From Balneola sp. (GTDB lineage Bacteria; Bacteroidota; Rhodothermia; Balneolales; Balneolaceae), in contig RHLJ01000004.1 in the NCBI GenBank assembly GCA_003712055.1, positions 186,001-250,000 on the forward strand: a DNA stretch of 64,000 bases. Direction: 5' to 3'. The notes beneath the pieces are model-generated. The model was not told the DNA's origin. It made no database searches and saw only the letters and a program-made list of their open reading frames with translations. The translations under genes were made by a program, and so were the position numbers. Shown here piece after piece: positions 7,648 to 16,277 of this stretch. Each line of letters begins with the position of its first letter. Within the stretch, counting starts at the first letter, position 1.

Positions 7648-9933
7648 CTAGAATTCAAACTTCACACCACTAACCGGTAACAAGTTAAACTGTGTAGACC
7701 GATCTATTTGCTGAGTTCTAACGTTCCAAAAGTCTGTTTCTACATTGGACTGGTTATAAGCATTCCAAACTTCGAGGAATACTACAAGGTTGGTTTTCTT
7801 CATGAAGAAGCGTCTGTCCACGCGGGTATAAAGAGAATGATAGGCTGGATAACGCTCCTCATTAAACCTGGCAACATCTAATACTTCTGAGTTTCCATTA
7901 GCAGATTCAGTGGCATCTATAGGAGTATATGCACGCCCTCCCAGTAAACTCCAACGTACACTTACTTCCCAAAGATCATTGGGACGGTATCCTCCGATTA
8001 CACTAAACAGGTACTGGTTATCATATTCCCGATCCTGCCAGGTTCCGGTATAATCCTCATATCTGGTTCGGAAAAAGGAGGCAGAAACCATTCCATAGAA
8101 ATCTACGGCTAGTTTTTTCTGGATCAATACTTCTACACCACGGGAATATGCTCGTCCATCATCTTCTAACGTATTATAGAATTGAGAAAACGCATCCAGA
8201 ACATAGCTTCTATCTCCAATGGAGTTTACTTCAGGGAGAACAGGAGCATTTCTGTATTCTTTGTTATAAACATCGATAGTTAGCTTTGTGTCATTGCTTA
8301 ATAAGTAGTCGATTCCTGCAATAATATGATCAGCTCTTGTACTTTTTAAATCGGCCAGATTCGCATTTTGAGAAATCAAGTATCTGGGTACAGCCTGGTA
8401 ATAGATTCCGGCGGCAACGTTTAATCCTAAGCGATCACTAAGCTGGTAACGAGAATTGAATCTTGGGGCTAGGTTTACATCTTCATTATAAGAGTTATAA
8501 GTAGCTCTCGCACCAAAAGTAGTAGAAAGCTGGTCGGTTACTTGAAGAGAGTAGGATGCAAAAGCAGAACTTAATGTCCCATTTACCTCGTCGTTTCTGG
8601 AAAAGTCAGGTTGGTTTTCACCAGATTGATTTCTTTCTGCTGCAATAAAGTAATCGAAATCGTTTTGCTCCGCCTGAACCTCTACTCCAAACTCCACGGA
8701 TTGACTGGGAGTAAGTCGGAAATAGCTTATTGATCTAAGTGCAACCATAGCTTCACGGGCATCTAAATCGGTGGAGGTTTCAGAAGTAAGTACATCCGTG
8801 AGTAGCTGATTTTGATCTCTAAATGAATAGGAGAGGGAGGTATTAGTATAACCCGAGTTCCAAAGGTGTCTCCAGTTTACGCCGGTGGTATTTTGTGTAT
8901 TCTCGTTACTGATGGCATCCGGAAAACCCTCATCAAAGGCTTCTTCAAGGTCATTTTCAAATAAGCTAGTGCCATAAATATTCAAGAAGGTAAGCTTATT
9001 CTTTTTATCGAGGTTATGAGTGAGCTTAAACTGACCATCAGCAAAAGAAGGTGCTCCCCCAGCATCAATAGCATCTGCTATTAGGTCAAGATAGCTTCTT
9101 CTCGCGGAGACCAGATAACTGGTTTTTTCAGAAAGTGGGCCATCCAGGTTAACGACAAATCCAGCCATATTAACCCCTAGCTCTCCTCGAAAACGTTCTG
9201 AGTTTCCATCACGGTAGCTGATATCCGATACGGAAGAAAGATGGTTTCCATATTTTGAAGAAAACCCACCTGCAGAGAACTCGATATCAGAAACTAATTC
9301 TGTATTTACAATTCCTAATGGACCAGCAGACTGGCCACCTTGCGTACGGAAGTGTCGGATATTAGGCAATGGGATGTTATCGATATAGTTTCCGTTTTCT
9401 GAAGGGCTTCCGCCTCGAACTAATAAATCCTGGCTGGTTTCGCCCAGAGAAACCACACTTGGAAGTGCATTCAATACTCTCCCCAAATCCTGGGCGGCTC
9501 CTGGCGATCTACGTAGTTCTTCGGGAGAAAAGGAAACGCGCCCTATTCCATCTGACCTGGTCTCAGAGAAGTAACCAGATGAAACAGTGATTTCTTCCCC
9601 TTGAATAGTAGATGGAACAAGTTTTATCTCCAGGTATTGGTCTCTGTTGGAGCCCACAATTACATCCGGAATGGTTTTGGTTTCGAAACCTAAATATCGA
9701 ACAACCAGATTATATATACCTGCATCTACATCAGGGATGGAGAATTTACCATCAAGATCGGAGGCGGCTCCGGTTTGTGTTTTTTCAATAAGTACATTTA
9801 CCCCGATAAGAGGTTCAAGGGTTTGGGCATCCACTATTAATCCGGAGATGGAGCCCTTGCGCTCTTCTGATTGTGCAAACACAACCTGAGAGCCAACTAC
9901 AAAAAGAATCAATAATACTAAATAAGGTTTCAT
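7648..9933 (-). CDS. TonB-dependent receptor with carboxypeptidase-like N-terminal domain
   Basis: Outer-membrane receptor that imports a substrate using TonB energy. I choose the ATG at 9933 because it gives a clean signal peptide (MKPYLVLLILFVVGSQVVFA); an upstream ATG at 9966 adds 11 residues with no signal-peptide logic. After the signal come a carboxypeptidase regulatory-like beta-sandwich (about residues 24-105, SGLIVDAQTLEPLIGVNV), a plug domain (LGRVLNALPSVVSLG, DLLVRGGSPSENG) and a large barrel ending in GVKFEF. At about 760 residues it is of ordinary size. Substrate unknown. It is the promoter-proximal gene of a receptor-kinase-regulator operon. Confidence 0.9.
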   Translation of the reverse strand: MKPYLVLLILFVVGSQVVFAQSEERKGSISGLIVDAQTLEPLIGVNVLIEKTQTGAASDLDGKFSIPDVDAGIYNLVVRYLGFETKTIPDVIVGSNRDQYLEIKLVPSTIQGEEITVSSGYFSETRSDGIGRVSFSPEELRRSPGAAQDLGRVLNALPSVVSLGETSQDLLVRGGSPSENGNYIDNIPLPNIRHFRTQGGQSAGPLGIVNTELVSDIEFSAGGFSSKYGNHLSSVSDISYRDGNSERFRGELGVNMAGFVVNLDGPLSEKTSYLVSARRSYLDLIADAIDAGGAPSFADGQFKLTHNLDKKNKLTFLNIYGTSLFENDLEEAFDEGFPDAISNENTQNTTGVNWRHLWNSGYTNTSLSYSFRDQNQLLTDVLTSETSTDLDAREAMVALRSISYFRLTPSQSVEFGVEVQAEQNDFDYFIAAERNQSGENQPDFSRNDEVNGTLSSAFASYSLQVTDQLSTTFGARATYNSYNEDVNLAPRFNSRYQLSDRLGLNVAAGIYYQAVPRYLISQNANLADLKSTRADHIIAGIDYLLSNDTKLTIDVYNKEYRNAPVLPEVNSIGDRSYVLDAFSQFYNTLEDDGRAYSRGVEVLIQKKLAVDFYGMVSASFFRTRYEDYTGTWQDREYDNQYLFSVIGGYRPNDLWEVSVRWSLLGGRAYTPIDATESANGNSEVLDVARFNEERYPAYHSLYTRVDRRFFMKKTNLVVFLEVWNAYNQSNVETDFWNVRTQQIDRSTQFNLLPVSGVKFEF

Positions 9934-10066
9934 TTGATGAATGGTTTGGTTTATTAATCGAACCAAACTTATAAGGATGAAACCAGGATGTGATGGGGTT
10001 GAAGATCAAGGGTGGATTAAATGGACGAGTGGTTTGATAGGAGAGATGAGTGGTTTTATCTATTTA

Positions 10067-10144
10067 GTCATTCTGAGGCTACAGCCGAAGAATCTTGTCG
10101 GCTAATGATCCGCTAAGATCCTTCGTAAGTATGCTCAGGATGAC
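10067..10144. repeat. Dispersed inverted repeat, GTCATTCTGAG type
   Basis: Left arm GTCATTCTGAGGCTACAGCC and right arm, read on the other strand, GTCATCCTGAGCATACTTAC; both continue into GAAGGATCTT-like sequence. It lies between two minus-strand genes. It is the same family as the elements at 440, 14546, 31654 and 54522 but with diverged arms, which suggests a dispersed repeat rather than chance. Confidence 0.8.
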
Positions 10145-10152
10145 ATTGAGTA

Positions 10153-10524
10153 CTAATGTAAATCCTGTACAAAAATAATGGCATTATGTGCCGGGGAGTA
10201 AAAACCAAACTCATTGGTACCCCATGGGGTGTTATCCCGGCGCTTGATTTCCAGTCCCTTTTCTTCAAACTCTGTCTGAAGGGCGTCCAGATCCGCTACC
10301 CAAATCTTTATTTGTTGAGCAGCATTTTTGGAGGGCATGTCTTCCTCAAACTGAAATTGAATATGGATAGCTTGTTGATCTCTAGCTAATACTGCATAGT
10401 CAAGTTTGTTCGAATACCTCAAGGAATCATACACATTCACGAAGCCCAGTTGCTCGAAGAATTTGATTTCGGCTTTAACATCATTCGCTGGAAGTACTGG
10501 GGTTATGTTTTGAAAATTTAGCAT
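10153..10524 (-). CDS. VOC-family (glyoxalase/bleomycin-resistance-like) protein
   Basis: Single-domain vicinal-oxygen-chelate protein. The pattern TPVLPANDVKAEIKFFEQLGF near the N-terminus and the paired beta-alpha-beta halves ending in EFGFYSPAHNAIIFVQDL are typical. The first ATG that starts the domain is at 10524, two bases after the stop of the small membrane protein gene upstream; a longer frame to 10590 would add residues that duplicate that gene in another frame and is rejected. At 123 residues the length fits the family. Members range from glyoxalases to antibiotic-binding proteins, so the ligand is not assigned. Confidence 0.8.
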   Translation of the reverse strand: MLNFQNITPVLPANDVKAEIKFFEQLGFVNVYDSLRYSNKLDYAVLARDQQAIHIQFQFEEDMPSKNAAQQIKIWVADLDALQTEFEEKGLEIKRRDNTPWGTNEFGFYSPAHNAIIFVQDLH

Positions 10525-10526
10525 GG

Positions 10527-10835
10527 TTATAAATAGATCTCGTATAGTAATGCAGACCAGTAAAAGCCACAAAAAGCATATAAAAACCAACTAACTATTG
10601 AATAAAGCAAAAGAGCACTGATAAATACTGAAATACTTTTTGTAATCCGCTTAATAAAAACAAAAGCGATGGCTAAATAGAGTACAGGAAACAAGTAATT
10701 AGCAATTGTATGATCAAAGTTTAGTTCATTTATACTAGTAACCAACAAAAAGGAACTTATAATTGGCAATATGAAAAGTATAATCGATAGATAAACTATT
10801 CTTTTTGTTGAGATCTCTTCCTTTGAATCATTCAT
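10527..10835 (-). CDS. Small membrane protein, unknown
   Basis: A 102-residue protein with three predicted membrane helices (about residues 12-32, 44-60, 68-95) after a short charged N-terminus (MNDSKEEISTKR). I recognise no family. It lies directly before the VOC protein gene (two bases between) and about 50 bases after the KAP NTPase gene, all on the minus strand, so the three may be co-transcribed. If the KAP NTPase acts as a defence or membrane-assembly ATPase, this protein could be a partner, but that is only positional inference. Confidence 0.6.
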   Translation of the reverse strand: MNDSKEEISTKRIVYLSIILFILPIISSFLLVTSINELNFDHTIANYLFPVLYLAIAFVFIKRITKSISVFISALLLYSIVSWFLYAFCGFYWSALLYEIYL

Positions 10836-10889
10836 TCTTCCGGCTCATTTTAACCTCTAGAAATAGAAGTATCTCTTATATGATGATAC

Positions 10890-13169
10890 CTAATCATTAC
10901 TAATAGGGTCTAATGCTAAATTACTTATACCGGAATATGTATTTACATCATCTTTAGTAAGCCGTTCCTTTCCTGTTCCAATCACAAATTTGATGGCCTC
11001 AAGGTGATTATCGAGATTGATATTTTGAAGGTAGGCCTTAGTGACCTTGCCGATATCATCTGGCTTTAATTCGATTTGATCTACCAAAATCGGCCACCTG
11101 TTTTGAAGTACAATCCAACGAAATAGTTTTTTGGGTTCCACATGACCTTGTTCGAGGAGTACAATATTACGGTAAATAGTGTATTGGTTTGCCAGGCGTT
11201 TAACCGCTCTTGGATTACTGCCTATTAGCTTGTGGTACTCTTTCAATAAATGCTCAATATCCTTTGTGGTCTCATTTACTTTTTCAAGAACGATAGATTG
11301 AGCTGCTTCCAGGCTGATCTGATATTTCTCTAACATCCCGCTGATATCTGCATTTCCGGAAAGAATTTCTTCCTGAGTAGTTTGGCTGAATTCGGATTTA
11401 AAAGCCTCGATATTTTCTTTGGAGTCTTTTTTGTCTCCGGGATCATTTGGTCCCAGTATATAATCCCAATAATCGCTTATCTGATCGGGGGAAGGGTTAG
11501 GAAGTCGAACAGATAGCTGGAAGTTCTTCTCAATAAATGAGTACCCAAGCTTAGTACCCTTTTTTACGGTATCAGAATATTTAGCGTATTCATGTTCAAA
11601 GCTTTTGGCAATCCAGTGTTTATCAGCTGCGACCAGATAAAATACCTTTTGCTTATTGAACATAGTTTGGATGCCTTCCAGAAGTTTAACGATATACCCC
11701 GAATCACATCGATCCAAATCATCTATAAAGAAAGCGATTCTAAACGGTTGTTCCTTTGAACCAGATCGTTTTTGTATAGAGTTGACAAGATTATCGAAAT
11801 GGCTTCTAACAGCCTCTGCTGGATTCTCTGTTTTTGCAACAAACAGGCGGGCATTTTCCGCATTATGCATGAATAAAAACTTGCTCCATGATTGGATGAC
11901 AGTGACAAGTGTACCGCCTCCAAGTAATGCAAGAATCGTAATTTTTGTTTCCCCTAAAAGCGGGGCTAAAAAGGCAAATGTATTGGCAATTCTCTCTTCA
12001 AAAGGTACCAGAACCATGAGGAATATTATCAAGACCAGCACGAATATGATTAGACGAAGAGATGCTTTGTTAAACCTATTTATGAACTCACTTAACTGGA
12101 ATGTCCACCTCGAAAAAAGCGATCTTTTTTCTCCAATCTGCTTTTTTGATTGAGCATAAAGTGCGTCCAGAAAAGTCCACCACGGGGGATCGACGTGTTG
12201 ATTTTCCCAGGCATTATAATGAATGACAATCCACTTATCGTCTCCATGGAGTTGTAACCCATCTTCGAGAAAACTCATAAAGGAGGATTTCCCTTCTCCC
12301 CATCTTCCTTGAAGGTGCGCCATAAAGGAATAGCATTTCTCATTTCCAAAAATATCATTGTTGATAATGCGGGCGAGGTCTTCCGCAATGGGTCTTCTGC
12401 TTAGCTTGTCGTCCAGTGCAGGGTTGTCCAGATGGAAGTCTATTTTGTCGTGCTGGGAGGTATCTCGGGCAGGCGGATTTGGTGTAGGTTCCGGGTCAGC
12501 GGTTGCTCCAAGCTCTTCCCAGCCTCCACTTAAATCTTTAACCAATCGCTGCGTTGCTGATTCTGGATAAGACATACTAACAGCAATAGGATTTGATTCA
12601 AAAAACCCGATGTCCCCCAAAAAGAGAAGTGGAGGTATTTTTACTTGCTCAGATGTTTCTGATAGCCAATAATAAAGAGAGGTATCAAAAATAGAATCGA
12701 GGCCAATGTTAAAATTCTTTCTGAAAATGGACACTAATTCTGTAATGAATCGTGCGGATGTATTATAACTTTCTTCTACGGGATGAATATTGCGAATCGC
12801 AACTACTTGCGATTTAGGAAGGCGGTAAAATTTATATCCTGAAAAACTATAATCTACTTTAGCCCGATCAAAATAATCAGGCTCTAAACCTAAGCTTGAG
12901 ATCAATCTCTGATAGTAAGGCATATAAAGGGTTGGGCCTTTATTGCTTCTTAAAATGACAATCAGTGTCTCATTGGTAGGTAAAAGTTCTGGATAAAATG
13001 TTAGAGTTAACCCTCCCTTTCTATATATCCCTGGAATTCCATAAGGAAGAGGTTCTTCCTCTATTACGGACTCCGTGGTTTGTTCAGGAGCTTCAGAAAA
13101 CTCTTGTGCTTGTTCTTCAAAGAATTCTTCTTTGCTGGCTCCTTTCCTTACTGGTTCACGAGTGCTCAT
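10890..13169 (-). CDS. KAP-family P-loop NTPase with membrane segments
   Basis: Large (759 residues) KAP NTPase. The C-terminal KAP domain carries Walker A GRWGEGKSS at about 288-296 and Walker B RIAFFIDDLDRCD at about 477-489, with two hydrophobic helices (about 371-389 and 409-427) inserted between them; this insertion is the hallmark of the KAP family. The N-terminal 260 residues form a separate region with no recognised domain, including an acidic start and a proline-rich linker (PEPTPNPPARD). KAP NTPases include PifA-type phage-exclusion proteins and are frequent on mobile elements. The gene sits in the accessory part of the window, but no nuclease or toxin gene accompanies it, so a defence role remains a hypothesis. 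Confidence 0.88.
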   Translation of the reverse strand: MSTREPVRKGASKEEFFEEQAQEFSEAPEQTTESVIEEEPLPYGIPGIYRKGGLTLTFYPELLPTNETLIVILRSNKGPTLYMPYYQRLISSLGLEPDYFDRAKVDYSFSGYKFYRLPKSQVVAIRNIHPVEESYNTSARFITELVSIFRKNFNIGLDSIFDTSLYYWLSETSEQVKIPPLLFLGDIGFFESNPIAVSMSYPESATQRLVKDLSGGWEELGATADPEPTPNPPARDTSQHDKIDFHLDNPALDDKLSRRPIAEDLARIINNDIFGNEKCYSFMAHLQGRWGEGKSSFMSFLEDGLQLHGDDKWIVIHYNAWENQHVDPPWWTFLDALYAQSKKQIGEKRSLFSRWTFQLSEFINRFNKASLRLIIFVLVLIIFLMVLVPFEERIANTFAFLAPLLGETKITILALLGGGTLVTVIQSWSKFLFMHNAENARLFVAKTENPAEAVRSHFDNLVNSIQKRSGSKEQPFRIAFFIDDLDRCDSGYIVKLLEGIQTMFNKQKVFYLVAADKHWIAKSFEHEYAKYSDTVKKGTKLGYSFIEKNFQLSVRLPNPSPDQISDYWDYILGPNDPGDKKDSKENIEAFKSEFSQTTQEEILSGNADISGMLEKYQISLEAAQSIVLEKVNETTKDIEHLLKEYHKLIGSNPRAVKRLANQYTIYRNIVLLEQGHVEPKKLFRWIVLQNRWPILVDQIELKPDDIGKVTKAYLQNINLDNHLEAIKFVIGTGKERLTKDDVNTYSGISNLALDPISND

Positions 13170-13244
13170 TTCTTATCCCCTTTATTCTAAATATCCCAAC
13201 TAAAAGTATTAATAAGTAATTATTACTACATCACTGTGCGGAAT

Positions 13245-14174
13245 CTATAATTCAATTCGCATTCCTTCAAATGCTACTTTATATCCCAGATTTTCTACTT
13301 GCCTACGCTCCATTCCATTCAGGATTAACGGGTTGGTGTGGTTGAAGTGAATGAAGATGATTTTGGCTTTTTCTGAATCATCCAAATCTTTAAAAAGCTC
13401 CAGGCTTTCTTCAACAAAGGGATGCGGAATTTCACTCATATCTCTTCCAGGGAGTTCGTTGGAATCAAAAAAGGTAGCATCCAGAAAAGCATAATCAACG
13501 TTAGAAATTTCTTCTACAATGCTCCGATCCCAGATATCCCATTTATTGATGTCGGGAATAAACAGCACCTTTTTGTTCTCTGACTCAATTCGATATCCAA
13601 CCGTTTCAGAAAACTCATCCCGATGAGGAACTAAAAAAGGAGTAACAGAAAGAGATTCGGAAATTTGAATGGTGGAATCGGCTGCCTGACCAATAGGGCT
13701 TATGTTTTCAAGGGCGATCAACTGACTCCATGGCCCGTTTTCATGAAGATATAGGCTCATTCGAGGCATAAGATAAACGGGCATGAGGTTTGCTCCCATT
13801 ACTTCTCTTCCCAGATGCATTAAGCCCGCATAATGCCCAATATGAGCATGAGTAACAAATATTCCGGAAAGTTCTTTTTGACCGGAAGCTTTTTGAAGTT
13901 CATGTAGCTGAAATTTGAAATCAGGGGTTGCCTCAAACATCCATTGTTGGTTGGTTTCGGAATCGACTAATCCTAAACTAGTAGCATATCGTTGCTCTGT
14001 CTTTCCCTCCCAAAACTGCATACAATTTATATTTTCACAACCAGCCTGTGGAAAGCCAGCATCTTGTGCGATGCCAAGTACAGTGATGAATTGAGGGGAG
14101 GGAGATTCGCTCTCGTTTGGAGGTTGAGAACAACTTAGTAGAAAAGCTGTAATAAAAAAAAGGCTTAGTTTCAT
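13245..14174 (-). CDS. PqqB-like metallo-beta-lactamase-fold lipoprotein
   Basis: MBL-fold hydrolase resembling PqqB-type proteins. The N-terminus is a lipoprotein signal with lipobox LLSC (cleavage before Cys15), so it is likely membrane-anchored outside the cytoplasm. The early motif AQDAGFPQAGCENINC and the metal site THAHIGHYAGL are visible; the second is HxHxGH where classical MBL enzymes have HxHxDH. Later ligands appear as PHRDEF, IPDIN and IHFNHTNP. No pqqA, C, D or E genes are nearby, so a role in PQQ synthesis is unlikely; an independent hydrolase is more plausible. Confidence 0.78.
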   Translation of the reverse strand: MKLSLFFITAFLLSCSQPPNESESPSPQFITVLGIAQDAGFPQAGCENINCMQFWEGKTEQRYATSLGLVDSETNQQWMFEATPDFKFQLHELQKASGQKELSGIFVTHAHIGHYAGLMHLGREVMGANLMPVYLMPRMSLYLHENGPWSQLIALENISPIGQAADSTIQISESLSVTPFLVPHRDEFSETVGYRIESENKKVLFIPDINKWDIWDRSIVEEISNVDYAFLDATFFDSNELPGRDMSEIPHPFVEESLELFKDLDDSEKAKIIFIHFNHTNPLILNGMERRQVENLGYKVAFEGMRIEL

Positions 14175-14233
14175 TCTATAATGAAGTGAAAAAGAAAATC
14201 TAAATAAAGAAATTTATTATTGATCTTAAATCA

Positions 14234-14542
14234 ATGTCTGAAAGTAAAAAAGGCTCAGTTCTAACCCCATTTCTTATAGTAGCAATAGTGGGAATTCCAA
14301 GTTGTGCTATAGGGGCATTCTATTACTTGTTTATAGAATCAGGAGGAGGCAGGGCTATGGCCGGACTATTATATCTAGTTGGTTTAGCAGCAATCCTTGT
14401 AGGTATTTTTCTCGAACGAATATTACTGGCCTTGATAAAAAAAGACGACTTATTAGATAAAGGATTATTGAAGATTATTTGGGTAATCGAATCATTGATT
14501 CTAATACTTATAATCTTCTTTTTCAGAAATGGAATAGGGTAA
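14234..14542 (+). CDS. Small membrane protein, unknown
   Basis: A 102-residue protein with three predicted membrane helices (about 9-31, 40-62, 80-98) and a short basic segment (IKKDDLLDK) between the second and third. It is transcribed divergently from the MBL lipoprotein gene and ends four bases before a dispersed inverted repeat. I do not recognise a family. The overlapping minus-strand frame in the same place has no coding character and is disregarded. Confidence 0.55.
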   Translation: MSESKKGSVLTPFLIVAIVGIPSCAIGAFYYLFIESGGGRAMAGLLYLVGLAAILVGIFLERILLALIKKDDLLDKGLLKIIWVIESLILILIIFFFRNGIG

Positions 14543-14545
14543 AAA

Positions 14546-14622
14546 GTCATTCTGAGGATACTTCCGAAGAATCCTATCGACTTATCAATCGTTAAGATTC
14601 CTCGCTACCGCTCAGAATGACA
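14546..14622. repeat. Dispersed inverted repeat, GTCATTCTGAG type
   Basis: Left arm GTCATTCTGAGGATACTTCC and right arm, read on the other strand, GTCATTCTGAGCGGTAGCGA; both are followed by GAAGAATC- or GGAATC-like sequence. It sits between the convergent genes ending at 14542 and 14630, a position where it could also act as a bidirectional terminator. Confidence 0.82.
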
Positions 14623-14629
14623 ATAAAAA

Positions 14630-15001
14630 TTACCCACCCATTTTGGAGGAATCGTAATAAAAGCGGATATGAGTAATTAGCCCGTCTTCCCAGGTTTGTA
14701 CTTCTACTTCCTCGATTTTCATTCTTCCCCCGCCTTTGAAGCTAACATCAGCCCAGGATTCCATTATTACTGTTCCATTTTCCGGGTCTTCAGCCAAAGC
14801 AGTTACTCCTCCGCCGTGAAATTCTTCTATACTCTCTAACCACTGAACCTGAAATTCTCGGTTTGCTGCTTTTCCTTCTACAACTTCTCCGTTTCCCTCT
14901 ACCTTCACAGAGTTTTCGTGGTAATAGGTATCAAAAGCTTCCAGCAACTTACCTTCATCCATTAACTGGTTCATATGTTTCGCACGATCTAAATTTGTCA
15001 T
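14630..15001 (-). CDS. SnoaL-like / NTF2-fold protein
   Basis: A 123-residue protein matching the small NTF2-like (SnoaL-like) fold: an N-terminal helical pair (MTNLDRAKHMNQLMDEGKLLEAFDTYYHENS), a central beta-sheet and a terminal strand (ITHIRFYYD). The family covers isomerases, dehydratases and ligand-binding proteins; no catalytic residues can be assigned with confidence. It has no signal peptide and stands alone between convergent and divergent neighbours. Confidence 0.75.
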   Translation of the reverse strand: MTNLDRAKHMNQLMDEGKLLEAFDTYYHENSVKVEGNGEVVEGKAANREFQVQWLESIEEFHGGGVTALAEDPENGTVIMESWADVSFKGGGRMKIEEVEVQTWEDGLITHIRFYYDSSKMGG

Positions 15002-15169
15002 AATAAGTGTGTTTAAGATTTATAAATGATGACCAACTATTTATATGACAGGTAGCCAACCTGTTAAGGGACATAAAAGGAATAAAAAATCTAAAACTCT
15101 GTTAAGATCGCGTTAAAAATATTCCTAGCTTTGGTGCTATAATTCAAAGAGAAAAACTGGGTAGGCAAA

Positions 15170-15691
15170 ATGAAAAATGGACTATTTATTCTGCTTCTGG
15201 CATTAATTGCACTAGGAGCATGCTCCTCAAATAATGATGATGACAATTCACCAACCATAAGCTTCAGGGTGGATGGCAATGAAGTAAGCATCCTGACAAG
15301 GATGGAGCTTCAAGATGCCTTAGACAGTTTCGCCATTACCTATTACGATACTGTGTATGAAAAGGAAAAAAATCTGCGTGCATTCTTGTTGAGCGATGTT
15401 TTGGAACTGGGTTTTTCTGCACAATTACAAGACCATCCGAATGCGACCTTTACCTTTATGGCGCTCGACGGTTTTGAGGATTCAGCAACGGCTGACCAGG
15501 CCAATGAGGTTGGTGGGTATATAGCCTTTGAAGATTTTGACGTAGACGGGATCGAAAACTGGGAGCCAGTTGCTACAGAAAACAATAACGATCCGGCGCC
15601 ATTCTATGTGGTCTGGACTGGAAGCCACCAGGTACCCGATAATTCTTACCCATGGCCGTATCAGCTTTTTGCTGTTAATAGAACGGAGTGA
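15170..15691 (+). CDS. Hypothetical lipoprotein
   Basis: A 173-residue protein with a lipoprotein signal (lipobox ALGAC, Cys18) followed by a Ser/Asn/Asp-rich linker (SSNNDDDNS) typical of surface-exposed Bacteroidota lipoproteins. The globular part (LRAFLLSDVLELGFSAQL, FTFMALDGFEDSATADQ, PFYVVWTG) recalls the substrate-binding fold of molybdopterin oxidoreductases (LSDVL, DGF, PF.VW), but without a cofactor cysteine. That resemblance is only by eye. It is transcribed alone, convergent with the cassette-like genes to its right. Confidence 0.65.
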   Translation: MKNGLFILLLALIALGACSSNNDDDNSPTISFRVDGNEVSILTRMELQDALDSFAITYYDTVYEKEKNLRAFLLSDVLELGFSAQLQDHPNATFTFMALDGFEDSATADQANEVGGYIAFEDFDVDGIENWEPVATENNNDPAPFYVVWTGSHQVPDNSYPWPYQLFAVNRTE

Positions 15692-15721
15692 TGGGTAGTT
15701 AATTTGTTATTTCTCGCTTTA
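15692..15721 (-). other. Weak attC-like half site
   Basis: On the minus strand directly after the TAG stop of the TonB-domain gene the sequence reads GAAATAACAAATTAACTACC, which resembles only the first (R'') part of the attC-like spacers further right. No matching right half is visible. It may mark the end of the cassette run or be chance. Confidence 0.3.
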
Positions 15722-16183
15722 CTATTTGAATTCTATAGGGAAAGTTAAAACCATGGCAACAGCCTTACCATTATATTTTGCCGGATAAACATAAGCTTTC
15801 TCGACTGCTTGAATTGCTTTTTTATCACATTCCTCATGAATACCTCTTCGAAGTTGTGGAGCTTTTACAGTCCCGTCAGAATCCAAAATTACTGCGACGG
15901 CTACTTTTCCACGAACGGGACAAATGAATCCATTTAACACTTTTTTGACAACGGTTTGCTGCAGTAAAGGTTGAATGAGTTTCGGACCTTCAAAATCAGA
16001 GTCACTTGGATTGACTAGAATAAGATTTGGATCAGGCGCTTGTGCATCTAAATCCGTAGTTATATAAGAACCAACTACACCATTAAAATCTGGTTTTGAA
16101 TAAGTAGTTGGTTCAACCATTGGTCGAGAAGTAGAAGCACAACTTCCTAAAACAAAAAAAGATATAATAAAAAGGTTTTTCAT
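15722..16183 (-). CDS. TonB C-terminal-domain lipoprotein, cassette-like
   Basis: A 153-residue protein with a lipoprotein signal (lipobox LGSC, Cys15) and a C-terminal TonB-like domain (about residues 75-152): GKVAVAVILDSDGTVKAPQL, CDKKAIQAVEKA and PAKYNGKAVAMVLTFPIEF match the usual order of this fold. There is no N-terminal membrane helix of classical TonB, so it is not an ordinary energy transducer; TonB-domain lipoproteins of unknown function are common in this phylum. It is the last of five minus-strand genes separated by attC-like spacers. Confidence 0.72.
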   Translation of the reverse strand: MKNLFIISFFVLGSCASTSRPMVEPTTYSKPDFNGVVGSYITTDLDAQAPDPNLILVNPSDSDFEGPKLIQPLLQQTVVKKVLNGFICPVRGKVAVAVILDSDGTVKAPQLRRGIHEECDKKAIQAVEKAYVYPAKYNGKAVAMVLTFPIEFK

Positions 16184-16189
16184 AAGTGT

Positions 16190-16277
16190 TTATAATGCCC
16201 AGTATTTAGATGGCGAGTCTGAGGTTTAAATTAAGGCTCCGAACCACGTTCGATTCCACTTGAAACACTTGTTATGT
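16190..16277 (-). other. attC-like recombination site 1
   Basis: On the minus strand the spacer begins ACATAACAAGTGTTTCAAG and ends CTGGGCATTATAAACACTT. This follows the attC layout: an R''-like core (ACATAAC), a TTTCAAG segment, a variable middle and an R'-like core (CATTATA). AAGTGTTT near one end is complementary to AAACACTT at the other. The TAA stop of the 109-residue gene lies inside the first core, as is common for integron cassettes. Confidence 0.55.

Noticed and set aside
9934-9966. Upstream ATG for the TonB receptor
   Set aside because: It would put eleven residues before a complete signal peptide.
11656-12153. 165-residue frame antisense to the KAP NTPase
   Set aside because: Overlaps the Walker A to B region of a strongly supported gene on the other strand; no recognisable domain.
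15170-15691. Molybdopterin-enzyme assignment for the lipoprotein
   Set aside because: Only a faint resemblance in a few motifs and no cofactor cysteine; kept as hypothetical.
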